Shown here: piece by piece, positions 1 through 12,900 of the stretch | How positions within the stretch are numbered: the first letter of the stretch is position 1 | How the letters are laid out: the number at the start of each line of letters is the position of its first letter | Assembly (NCBI RefSeq): GCF_028554725.1 | Contig: NC_071670.1 | Coordinates: forward strand, 1-64,000 | Direction of reading: 5' to 3' | Length of the DNA stretch: 64,000 bases | Source of the DNA: Zeugodacus cucurbitae | Lineage: Eukaryota; Arthropoda; Insecta; Diptera; Tephritidae | Program-made: the position numbers and the translations under genes | The notes under the pieces: generated by a model | The model's database searches: none | Seen by the model: the letters and a program-made list of their open reading frames with translations, nothing else | What the model was told of the DNA's origin: nothing

Positions 1-20
1 TAGCGAACCTAGCGTCACCA

Positions 21-991
21 GGAGCGCGACAATCACATGAGTACCATAAAAACCGAATTTTTCACTTTGACACGCTCGTGAGGATCGGGTGCGTCCGGGT
101 GGTGGCTCAAACGCTTTGGGCCACCTAGTAGGTTCCATTGGCTACCATTTGAGCCATTGGTAGCGAACCTAGCGTCACCAGGAGCGCGACAATCGCACGA
201 GTACCATATGTCGATGGTCACCCAATGATGCACCTTTGGTGGTCACTGGCGGATGGAACGGATGCACTAGGTGGATGGAATTCTATTTATACATGTTGGT
301 GCTATCGAGCACTAACTTTTTCATCCATCCACCATCACTCCACGATCACCAGGAGCGCGACAATCACCAAAAACCGATTTTTTCACTTTGACGCGCTCTT
401 GAGGATCGGGTGCGTCCGGGTGGTGGCTCAAACGCTTTGGGCCACCTAGTAGGTTCCATTGGCTACCATTAGAGCCATTGGTAGCGAACTTAGCGTCACC
501 AGGAGCGCGACAATCATATGAGTACCATAAAAACCGATTTTTTCACTTTGACACGCTTGGACACGCTCGTGAGGATCGGGTGCGTCCGGGTGGTGGCTCA
601 AACGCTTTGGGCCACCTAGTATGTTCCATTGGCTACCATTAGAGCCATTGGTAGCGAACTTAGCGTCACCAGGAGCGCGACAATCACATGAGTACCATAA
701 AAACCGATTTTTTCACTTTGACGCGCTCGTGAGGATCGGGTGCGTCCGGGTGGTGGCTCAAACGCTTTGGGCCACCTAGTAGGTTCCATTGGCTACCATT
801 ATAGCCATTGGTAGCGAACCTAGCGTCACCAGGAGCGCGACAATCACATGAGTACCATAAAAACCGAATTTTTCACTTTGACACGCTCGTGAGGATCGGG
901 TGCGTCCGGGTGGTGGCTCAAACGCTTTGGGCCACCTAGTAGGTTCCATTGGCTACCATTATAGCCATTGGTAGCGAACCTAGCGTCACCA
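21..991. repeat. One 971-bp satellite unit with its six monomers
   Basis: Monomer A (21-180), E (672-831) and F (832-991) are 160 bp and close to each other. Monomer C (352-501) is 10 bp shorter because the ATGAGTACCAT segment after the GCGACAATC motif is missing. Monomer D (502-671) is 10 bp longer through a local duplication, GACACGCTTGGACACGCTC. Monomer B (181-351, 171 bp) is the divergent one: most of it (about 208-345) is unlike the others and contains an EcoRI-type GAATTC at 279 and a small dyad GTGCT-atcg-AGCAC. The other five carry a strong hairpin, which is described separately. Confidence 0.9.
101..125. repeat. Hairpin-forming dyad, representative of five per unit
   Basis: GGTGGC (101-106) pairs with GCCACC (120-125), and CAAA (108-111) pairs with TTTG (115-118). 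One T-G mismatch separates the two stems and the loop is CGC (112-114). The same 25 nt recur in monomers A, C, D, E and F of every unit, about one hundred times in the window. A second dyad, GCTACCA with TGGTAGC around a 10-nt spacer, lies a few tens of bases downstream. Confidence 0.85.
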
Positions 992-3900
992 GGAGCGCGA
1001 CAATCACATGAGTACCATAAAAACCGAATTTTTCACTTTGACACGCTCGTGAGGATCGGGTGCGTCCGGGTGGTGGCTCAAACGCTTTGGGCCACCTAGT
1101 AGGTTCCATTGGCTACCATTTGAGCCATTGGTAGCGAACCTAGCGTCACCAGGAGCGCGACAATCGCACGAGTACCATATGTCGATGGTCACCCAATGAT
1201 GCACCTTTGGTGGTCACTGGCGGATGGAACGGATGCACTAGGTGGATGGAATTCTATTTATACATGTTGGTGCTATCGAGCACTAACTTTTTCATCCATC
1301 CACCATCACTCCACGATCACCAGGAGCGCGACAATCACCAAAAACCGATTTTTTCACTTTGACGCGCTCTTGAGGATCGGGTGCGTCCGGGTGGTGGCTC
1401 AAACGCTTTGGGCCACCTAGTAGGTTCCATTGGCTACCATTAGAGCCATTGGTAGCGAACTTAGCGTCACCAGGAGCGCGACAATCATATGAGTACCATA
1501 AAAACCGATTTTTTCACTTTGACACGCTTGGACACGCTCGTGAGGATCGGGTGCGTCCGGGTGGTGGCTCAAACGCTTTGGGCCACCTAGTATGTTCCAT
1601 TGGCTACCATTAGAGCCATTGGTAGCGAACTTAGCGTCACCAGGAGCGCGACAATCACATGAGTACCATAAAAACCGATTTTTTCACTTTGACGCGCTCG
1701 TGAGGATCGGGTGCGTCCGGGTGGTGGCTCAAACGCTTTGGGCCACCTAGTAGGTTCCATTGGCTACCATTATAGCCATTGGTAGCGAACCTAGCGTCAC
1801 CAGGAGCGCGACAATCACATGAGTACCATAAAAACCGAATTTTTCACTTTGACACGCTCGTGAGGATCGGGTGCGTCCGGGTGGTGGCTCAAACGCTTTG
1901 GGCCACCTAGTAGGTTCCATTGGCTACCATTATAGCCATTGGTAGCGAACCTAGCGTCACCAGGAGCGCGACAATCACATGAGTACCATAAAAACCGAAT
2001 TTTTCACTTTGACACGCTCGTGAGGATCGGGTGCGTCCGGGTGGTGGCTCAAACGCTTTGGGCCACCTAGTAGGTTCCATTGGCTACCATTTGAGCCATT
2101 GGTAGCGAACCTAGCGTCACCAGGAGCGCGACAATCGCACGAGTACCATATGTCGATGGTCACCCAATGATGCACCTTTGGTGGTCACTGGCGGATGGAA
2201 CGGATGCACTAGGTGGATGGAATTCTATTTATACATGTTGGTGCTATCGAGCACTAACTTTTTCATCCATCCACCATCACTCCACGATCACCAGGAGCGC
2301 GACAATCACCAAAAACCGATTTTTTCACTTTGACGCGCTCTTGAGGATCGGGTGCGTCCGGGTGGTGGCTCAAACGCTTTGGGCCACCTAGTAGGTTCCA
2401 TTGGCTACCATTAGAGCCATTGGTAGCGAACTTAGCGTCACCAGGAGCGCGACAATCATATGAGTACCATAAAAACCGATTTTTTCACTTTGACACGCTT
2501 GGACACGCTCGTGAGGATCGGGTGCGTCCGGGTGGTGGCTCAAACGCTTTGGGCCACCTAGTATGTTCCATTGGCTACCATTAGAGCCATTGGTAGCGAA
2601 CTTAGCGTCACCAGGAGCGCGACAATCACATGAGTACCATAAAAACCGATTTTTTCACTTTGACGCGCTCGTGAGGATCGGGTGCGTCCGGGTGGTGGCT
2701 CAAACGCTTTGGGCCACCTAGTAGGTTCCATTGGCTACCATTATAGCCATTGGTAGCGAACCTAGCGTCACCAGGAGCGCGACAATCACATGAGTACCAT
2801 AAAAACCGAATTTTTCACTTTGACACGCTCGTGAGGATCGGGTGCGTCCGGGTGGTGGCTCAAACGCTTTGGGCCACCTAGTAGGTTCCATTGGCTACCA
2901 TTATAGCCATTGGTAGCGAACCTAGCGTCACCAGGAGCGCGACAATCACATGAGTACCATAAAAACCGAATTTTTCACTTTGACACGCTCGTGAGGATCG
3001 GGTGCGTCCGGGTGGTGGCTCAAACGCTTTGGGCCACCTAGTAGGTTCCATTGGCTACCATTTGAGCCATTGGTAGCGAACCTAGCGTCACCAGGAGCGC
3101 GACAATCGCACGAGTACCATATGTCGATGGTCACCCAATGATGCACCTTTGGTGGTCACTGGCGGATGGAACGGATGCACTAGGTGGATGGAATTCTATT
3201 TATACATGTTGGTGCTATCGAGCACTAACTTTTTCATCCATCCACCATCACTCCACGATCACCAGGAGCGCGACAATCACCAAAAACCGATTTTTTCACT
3301 TTGACGCGCTCTTGAGGATCGGGTGCGTCCGGGTGGTGGCTCAAACGCTTTGGGCCACCTAGTAGGTTCCATTGGCTACCATTAGAGCCATTGGTAGCGA
3401 ACTTAGCGTCACCAGGAGCGCGACAATCATATGAGTACCATAAAAACCGATTTTTTCACTTTGACACGCTTGGACACGCTCGTGAGGATCGGGTGCGTCC
3501 GGGTGGTGGCTCAAACGCTTTGGGCCACCTAGTATGTTCCATTGGCTACCATTAGAGCCATTGGTAGCGAACTTAGCGTCACCAGGAGCGCGACAATCAC
3601 ATGAGTACCATAAAAACCGATTTTTTCACTTTGACGCGCTCGTGAGGATCGGGTGCGTCCGGGTGGTGGCTCAAACGCTTTGGGCCACCTAGTAGGTTCC
3701 ATTGGCTACCATTATAGCCATTGGTAGCGAACCTAGCGTCACCAGGAGCGCGACAATCACATGAGTACCATAAAAACCGAATTTTTCACTTTGACACGCT
3801 CGTGAGGATCGGGTGCGTCCGGGTGGTGGCTCAAACGCTTTGGGCCACCTAGTAGGTTCCATTGGCTACCATTATAGCCATTGGTAGCGAACCTAGCGTC

Positions 3901-6900
3901 ACCAGGAGCGCGACAATCACATGAGTACCATAAAAACCGAATTTTTCACTTTGACACGCTCGTGAGGATCGGGTGCGTCCGGGTGGTGGCTCAAACGCTT
4001 TGGGCCACCTAGTAGGTTCCATTGGCTACCATTTGAGCCATTGGTAGCGAACCTAGCGTCACCAGGAGCGCGACAATCGCACGAGTACCATATGTCGATG
4101 GTCACCCAATGATGCACCTTTGGTGGTCACTGGCGGATGGAACGGATGCACTAGGTGGATGGAATTCTATTTATACATGTTGGTGCTATCGAGCACTAAC
4201 TTTTTCATCCATCCACCATCACTCCACGATCACCAGGAGCGCGACAATCACCAAAAACCGATTTTTTCACTTTGACGCGCTCTTGAGGATCGGGTGCGTC
4301 CGGGTGGTGGCTCAAACGCTTTGGGCCACCTAGTAGGTTCCATTGGCTACCATTAGAGCCATTGGTAGCGAACTTAGCGTCACCAGGAGCGCGACAATCA
4401 TATGAGTACCATAAAAACCGATTTTTTCACTTTGACACGCTTGGACACGCTCGTGAGGATCGGGTGCGTCCGGGTGGTGGCTCAAACGCTTTGGGCCACC
4501 TAGTATGTTCCATTGGCTACCATTAGAGCCATTGGTAGCGAACTTAGCGTCACCAGGAGCGCGACAATCACATGAGTACCATAAAAACCGATTTTTTCAC
4601 TTTGACGCGCTCGTGAGGATCGGGTGCGTCCGGGTGGTGGCTCAAACGCTTTGGGCCACCTAGTAGGTTCCATTGGCTACCATTATAGCCATTGGTAGCG
4701 AACCTAGCGTCACCAGGAGCGCGACAATCACATGAGTACCATAAAAACCGAATTTTTCACTTTGACACGCTCGTGAGGATCGGGTGCGTCCGGGTGGTGG
4801 CTCAAACGCTTTGGGCCACCTAGTAGGTTCCATTGGCTACCATTATAGCCATTGGTAGCGAACCTAGCGTCACCAGGAGCGCGACAATCACATGAGTACC
4901 ATAAAAACCGAATTTTTCACTTTGACACGCTCGTGAGGATCGGGTGCGTCCGGGTGGTGGCTCAAACGCTTTGGGCCACCTAGTAGGTTCCATTGGCTAC
5001 CATTTGAGCCATTGGTAGCGAACCTAGCGTCACCAGGAGCGCGACAATCGCACGAGTACCATATGTCGATGGTCACCCAATGATGCACCTTTGGTGGTCA
5101 CTGGCGGATGGAACGGATGCACTAGGTGGATGGAATTCTATTTATACATGTTGGTGCTATCGAGCACTAACTTTTTCATCCATCCACCATCACTCCACGA
5201 TCACCAGGAGCGCGACAATCACCAAAAACCGATTTTTTCACTTTGACGCGCTCTTGAGGATCGGGTGCGTCCGGGTGGTGGCTCAAACGCTTTGGGCCAC
5301 CTAGTAGGTTCCATTGGCTACCATTAGAGCCATTGGTAGCGAACTTAGCGTCACCAGGAGCGCGACAATCATATGAGTACCATAAAAACCGATTTTTTCA
5401 CTTTGACACGCTTGGACACGCTCGTGAGGATCGGGTGCGTCCGGGTGGTGGCTCAAACGCTTTGGGCCACCTAGTATGTTCCATTGGCTACCATTAGAGC
5501 CATTGGTAGCGAACTTAGCGTCACCAGGAGCGCGACAATCACATGAGTACCATAAAAACCGATTTTTTCACTTTGACGCGCTCGTGAGGATCGGGTGCGT
5601 CCGGGTGGTGGCTCAAACGCTTTGGGCCACCTAGTAGGTTCCATTGGCTACCATTATAGCCATTGGTAGCGAACCTAGCGTCACCAGGAGCGCGACAATC
5701 ACATGAGTACCATAAAAACCGAATTTTTCACTTTGACACGCTCGTGAGGATCGGGTGCGTCCGGGTGGTGGCTCAAACGCTTTGGGCCACCTAGTAGGTT
5801 CCATTGGCTACCATTATAGCCATTGGTAGCGAACCTAGCGTCACCAGGAGCGCGACAATCACATGAGTACCATAAAAACCGAATTTTTCACTTTGACACG
5901 CTCGTGAGGATCGGGTGCGTCCGGGTGGTGGCTCAAACGCTTTGGGCCACCTAGTAGGTTCCATTGGCTACCATTTGAGCCATTGGTAGCGAACCTAGCG
6001 TCACCAGGAGCGCGACAATCGCACGAGTACCATATGTCGATGGTCACCCAATGATGCACCTTTGGTGGTCACTGGCGGATGGAACGGATGCACTAGGTGG
6101 ATGGAATTCTATTTATACATGTTGGTGCTATCGAGCACTAACTTTTTCATCCATCCACCATCACTCCACGATCACCAGGAGCGCGACAATCACCAAAAAC
6201 CGATTTTTTCACTTTGACGCGCTCTTGAGGATCGGGTGCGTCCGGGTGGTGGCTCAAACGCTTTGGGCCACCTAGTAGGTTCCATTGGCTACCATTAGAG
6301 CCATTGGTAGCGAACTTAGCGTCACCAGGAGCGCGACAATCATATGAGTACCATAAAAACCGATTTTTTCACTTTGACACGCTTGGACACGCTCGTGAGG
6401 ATCGGGTGCGTCCGGGTGGTGGCTCAAACGCTTTGGGCCACCTAGTATGTTCCATTGGCTACCATTAGAGCCATTGGTAGCGAACTTAGCGTCACCAGGA
6501 GCGCGACAATCACATGAGTACCATAAAAACCGATTTTTTCACTTTGACGCGCTCGTGAGGATCGGGTGCGTCCGGGTGGTGGCTCAAACGCTTTGGGCCA
6601 CCTAGTAGGTTCCATTGGCTACCATTATAGCCATTGGTAGCGAACCTAGCGTCACCAGGAGCGCGACAATCACATGAGTACCATAAAAACCGAATTTTTC
6701 ACTTTGACACGCTCGTGAGGATCGGGTGCGTCCGGGTGGTGGCTCAAACGCTTTGGGCCACCTAGTAGGTTCCATTGGCTACCATTATAGCCATTGGTAG
6801 CGAACCTAGCGTCACCAGGAGCGCGACAATCACATGAGTACCATAAAAACCGAATTTTTCACTTTGACACGCTCGTGAGGATCGGGTGCGTCCGGGTGGT

Positions 6901-9900
6901 GGCTCAAACGCTTTGGGCCACCTAGTAGGTTCCATTGGCTACCATTTGAGCCATTGGTAGCGAACCTAGCGTCACCAGGAGCGCGACAATCGCACGAGTA
7001 CCATATGTCGATGGTCACCCAATGATGCACCTTTGGTGGTCACTGGCGGATGGAACGGATGCACTAGGTGGATGGAATTCTATTTATACATGTTGGTGCT
7101 ATCGAGCACTAACTTTTTCATCCATCCACCATCACTCCACGATCACCAGGAGCGCGACAATCACCAAAAACCGATTTTTTCACTTTGACGCGCTCTTGAG
7201 GATCGGGTGCGTCCGGGTGGTGGCTCAAACGCTTTGGGCCACCTAGTAGGTTCCATTGGCTACCATTAGAGCCATTGGTAGCGAACTTAGCGTCACCAGG
7301 AGCGCGACAATCATATGAGTACCATAAAAACCGATTTTTTCACTTTGACACGCTTGGACACGCTCGTGAGGATCGGGTGCGTCCGGGTGGTGGCTCAAAC
7401 GCTTTGGGCCACCTAGTATGTTCCATTGGCTACCATTAGAGCCATTGGTAGCGAACTTAGCGTCACCAGGAGCGCGACAATCACATGAGTACCATAAAAA
7501 CCGATTTTTTCACTTTGACGCGCTCGTGAGGATCGGGTGCGTCCGGGTGGTGGCTCAAACGCTTTGGGCCACCTAGTAGGTTCCATTGGCTACCATTATA
7601 GCCATTGGTAGCGAACCTAGCGTCACCAGGAGCGCGACAATCACATGAGTACCATAAAAACCGAATTTTTCACTTTGACACGCTCGTGAGGATCGGGTGC
7701 GTCCGGGTGGTGGCTCAAACGCTTTGGGCCACCTAGTAGGTTCCATTGGCTACCATTATAGCCATTGGTAGCGAACCTAGCGTCACCAGGAGCGCGACAA
7801 TCACATGAGTACCATAAAAACCGAATTTTTCACTTTGACACGCTCGTGAGGATCGGGTGCGTCCGGGTGGTGGCTCAAACGCTTTGGGCCACCTAGTAGG
7901 TTCCATTGGCTACCATTTGAGCCATTGGTAGCGAACCTAGCGTCACCAGGAGCGCGACAATCGCACGAGTACCATATGTCGATGGTCACCCAATGATGCA
8001 CCTTTGGTGGTCACTGGCGGATGGAACGGATGCACTAGGTGGATGGAATTCTATTTATACATGTTGGTGCTATCGAGCACTAACTTTTTCATCCATCCAC
8101 CATCACTCCACGATCACCAGGAGCGCGACAATCACCAAAAACCGATTTTTTCACTTTGACGCGCTCTTGAGGATCGGGTGCGTCCGGGTGGTGGCTCAAA
8201 CGCTTTGGGCCACCTAGTAGGTTCCATTGGCTACCATTAGAGCCATTGGTAGCGAACTTAGCGTCACCAGGAGCGCGACAATCATATGAGTACCATAAAA
8301 ACCGATTTTTTCACTTTGACACGCTTGGACACGCTCGTGAGGATCGGGTGCGTCCGGGTGGTGGCTCAAACGCTTTGGGCCACCTAGTATGTTCCATTGG
8401 CTACCATTAGAGCCATTGGTAGCGAACTTAGCGTCACCAGGAGCGCGACAATCACATGAGTACCATAAAAACCGATTTTTTCACTTTGACGCGCTCGTGA
8501 GGATCGGGTGCGTCCGGGTGGTGGCTCAAACGCTTTGGGCCACCTAGTAGGTTCCATTGGCTACCATTATAGCCATTGGTAGCGAACCTAGCGTCACCAG
8601 GAGCGCGACAATCACATGAGTACCATAAAAACCGAATTTTTCACTTTGACACGCTCGTGAGGATCGGGTGCGTCCGGGTGGTGGCTCAAACGCTTTGGGC
8701 CACCTAGTAGGTTCCATTGGCTACCATTATAGCCATTGGTAGCGAACCTAGCGTCACCAGGAGCGCGACAATCACATGAGTACCATAAAAACCGAATTTT
8801 TCACTTTGACACGCTCGTGAGGATCGGGTGCGTCCGGGTGGTGGCTCAAACGCTTTGGGCCACCTAGTAGGTTCCATTGGCTACCATTTGAGCCATTGGT
8901 AGCGAACCTAGCGTCACCAGGAGCGCGACAATCGCACGAGTACCATATGTCGATGGTCACCCAATGATGCACCTTTGGTGGTCACTGGCGGATGGAACGG
9001 ATGCACTAGGTGGATGGAATTCTATTTATACATGTTGGTGCTATCGAGCACTAACTTTTTCATCCATCCACCATCACTCCACGATCACCAGGAGCGCGAC
9101 AATCACCAAAAACCGATTTTTTCACTTTGACGCGCTCTTGAGGATCGGGTGCGTCCGGGTGGTGGCTCAAACGCTTTGGGCCACCTAGTAGGTTCCATTG
9201 GCTACCATTAGAGCCATTGGTAGCGAACTTAGCGTCACCAGGAGCGCGACAATCATATGAGTACCATAAAAACCGATTTTTTCACTTTGACACGCTTGGA
9301 CACGCTCGTGAGGATCGGGTGCGTCCGGGTGGTGGCTCAAACGCTTTGGGCCACCTAGTATGTTCCATTGGCTACCATTAGAGCCATTGGTAGCGAACTT
9401 AGCGTCACCAGGAGCGCGACAATCACATGAGTACCATAAAAACCGATTTTTTCACTTTGACGCGCTCGTGAGGATCGGGTGCGTCCGGGTGGTGGCTCAA
9501 ACGCTTTGGGCCACCTAGTAGGTTCCATTGGCTACCATTATAGCCATTGGTAGCGAACCTAGCGTCACCAGGAGCGCGACAATCACATGAGTACCATAAA
9601 AACCGAATTTTTCACTTTGACACGCTCGTGAGGATCGGGTGCGTCCGGGTGGTGGCTCAAACGCTTTGGGCCACCTAGTAGGTTCCATTGGCTACCATTA
9701 TAGCCATTGGTAGCGAACCTAGCGTCACCAGGAGCGCGACAATCACATGAGTACCATAAAAACCGAATTTTTCACTTTGACACGCTCGTGAGGATCGGGT
9801 GCGTCCGGGTGGTGGCTCAAACGCTTTGGGCCACCTAGTAGGTTCCATTGGCTACCATTTGAGCCATTGGTAGCGAACCTAGCGTCACCAGGAGCGCGAC

Positions 9901-12900
9901 AATCGCACGAGTACCATATGTCGATGGTCACCCAATGATGCACCTTTGGTGGTCACTGGCGGATGGAACGGATGCACTAGGTGGATGGAATTCTATTTAT
10001 ACATGTTGGTGCTATCGAGCACTAACTTTTTCATCCATCCACCATCACTCCACGATCACCAGGAGCGCGACAATCACCAAAAACCGATTTTTTCACTTTG
10101 ACGCGCTCTTGAGGATCGGGTGCGTCCGGGTGGTGGCTCAAACGCTTTGGGCCACCTAGTAGGTTCCATTGGCTACCATTAGAGCCATTGGTAGCGAACT
10201 TAGCGTCACCAGGAGCGCGACAATCATATGAGTACCATAAAAACCGATTTTTTCACTTTGACACGCTTGGACACGCTCGTGAGGATCGGGTGCGTCCGGG
10301 TGGTGGCTCAAACGCTTTGGGCCACCTAGTATGTTCCATTGGCTACCATTAGAGCCATTGGTAGCGAACTTAGCGTCACCAGGAGCGCGACAATCACATG
10401 AGTACCATAAAAACCGATTTTTTCACTTTGACGCGCTCGTGAGGATCGGGTGCGTCCGGGTGGTGGCTCAAACGCTTTGGGCCACCTAGTAGGTTCCATT
10501 GGCTACCATTATAGCCATTGGTAGCGAACCTAGCGTCACCAGGAGCGCGACAATCACATGAGTACCATAAAAACCGAATTTTTCACTTTGACACGCTCGT
10601 GAGGATCGGGTGCGTCCGGGTGGTGGCTCAAACGCTTTGGGCCACCTAGTAGGTTCCATTGGCTACCATTATAGCCATTGGTAGCGAACCTAGCGTCACC
10701 AGGAGCGCGACAATCACATGAGTACCATAAAAACCGAATTTTTCACTTTGACACGCTCGTGAGGATCGGGTGCGTCCGGGTGGTGGCTCAAACGCTTTGG
10801 GCCACCTAGTAGGTTCCATTGGCTACCATTTGAGCCATTGGTAGCGAACCTAGCGTCACCAGGAGCGCGACAATCGCACGAGTACCATATGTCGATGGTC
10901 ACCCAATGATGCACCTTTGGTGGTCACTGGCGGATGGAACGGATGCACTAGGTGGATGGAATTCTATTTATACATGTTGGTGCTATCGAGCACTAACTTT
11001 TTCATCCATCCACCATCACTCCACGATCACCAGGAGCGCGACAATCACCAAAAACCGATTTTTTCACTTTGACGCGCTCTTGAGGATCGGGTGCGTCCGG
11101 GTGGTGGCTCAAACGCTTTGGGCCACCTAGTAGGTTCCATTGGCTACCATTAGAGCCATTGGTAGCGAACTTAGCGTCACCAGGAGCGCGACAATCATAT
11201 GAGTACCATAAAAACCGATTTTTTCACTTTGACACGCTTGGACACGCTCGTGAGGATCGGGTGCGTCCGGGTGGTGGCTCAAACGCTTTGGGCCACCTAG
11301 TATGTTCCATTGGCTACCATTAGAGCCATTGGTAGCGAACTTAGCGTCACCAGGAGCGCGACAATCACATGAGTACCATAAAAACCGATTTTTTCACTTT
11401 GACGCGCTCGTGAGGATCGGGTGCGTCCGGGTGGTGGCTCAAACGCTTTGGGCCACCTAGTAGGTTCCATTGGCTACCATTATAGCCATTGGTAGCGAAC
11501 CTAGCGTCACCAGGAGCGCGACAATCACATGAGTACCATAAAAACCGAATTTTTCACTTTGACACGCTCGTGAGGATCGGGTGCGTCCGGGTGGTGGCTC
11601 AAACGCTTTGGGCCACCTAGTAGGTTCCATTGGCTACCATTATAGCCATTGGTAGCGAACCTAGCGTCACCAGGAGCGCGACAATCACATGAGTACCATA
11701 AAAACCGAATTTTTCACTTTGACACGCTCGTGAGGATCGGGTGCGTCCGGGTGGTGGCTCAAACGCTTTGGGCCACCTAGTAGGTTCCATTGGCTACCAT
11801 TTGAGCCATTGGTAGCGAACCTAGCGTCACCAGGAGCGCGACAATCGCACGAGTACCATATGTCGATGGTCACCCAATGATGCACCTTTGGTGGTCACTG
11901 GCGGATGGAACGGATGCACTAGGTGGATGGAATTCTATTTATACATGTTGGTGCTATCGAGCACTAACTTTTTCATCCATCCACCATCACTCCACGATCA
12001 CCAGGAGCGCGACAATCACCAAAAACCGATTTTTTCACTTTGACGCGCTCTTGAGGATCGGGTGCGTCCGGGTGGTGGCTCAAACGCTTTGGGCCACCTA
12101 GTAGGTTCCATTGGCTACCATTAGAGCCATTGGTAGCGAACTTAGCGTCACCAGGAGCGCGACAATCATATGAGTACCATAAAAACCGATTTTTTCACTT
12201 TGACACGCTTGGACACGCTCGTGAGGATCGGGTGCGTCCGGGTGGTGGCTCAAACGCTTTGGGCCACCTAGTATGTTCCATTGGCTACCATTAGAGCCAT
12301 TGGTAGCGAACTTAGCGTCACCAGGAGCGCGACAATCACATGAGTACCATAAAAACCGATTTTTTCACTTTGACGCGCTCGTGAGGATCGGGTGCGTCCG
12401 GGTGGTGGCTCAAACGCTTTGGGCCACCTAGTAGGTTCCATTGGCTACCATTATAGCCATTGGTAGCGAACCTAGCGTCACCAGGAGCGCGACAATCACA
12501 TGAGTACCATAAAAACCGAATTTTTCACTTTGACACGCTCGTGAGGATCGGGTGCGTCCGGGTGGTGGCTCAAACGCTTTGGGCCACCTAGTAGGTTCCA
12601 TTGGCTACCATTATAGCCATTGGTAGCGAACCTAGCGTCACCAGGAGCGCGACAATCACATGAGTACCATAAAAACCGAATTTTTCACTTTGACACGCTC
12701 GTGAGGATCGGGTGCGTCCGGGTGGTGGCTCAAACGCTTTGGGCCACCTAGTAGGTTCCATTGGCTACCATTTGAGCCATTGGTAGCGAACCTAGCGTCA
12801 CCAGGAGCGCGACAATCGCACGAGTACCATATGTCGATGGTCACCCAATGATGCACCTTTGGTGGTCACTGGCGGATGGAACGGATGCACTAGGTGGATG

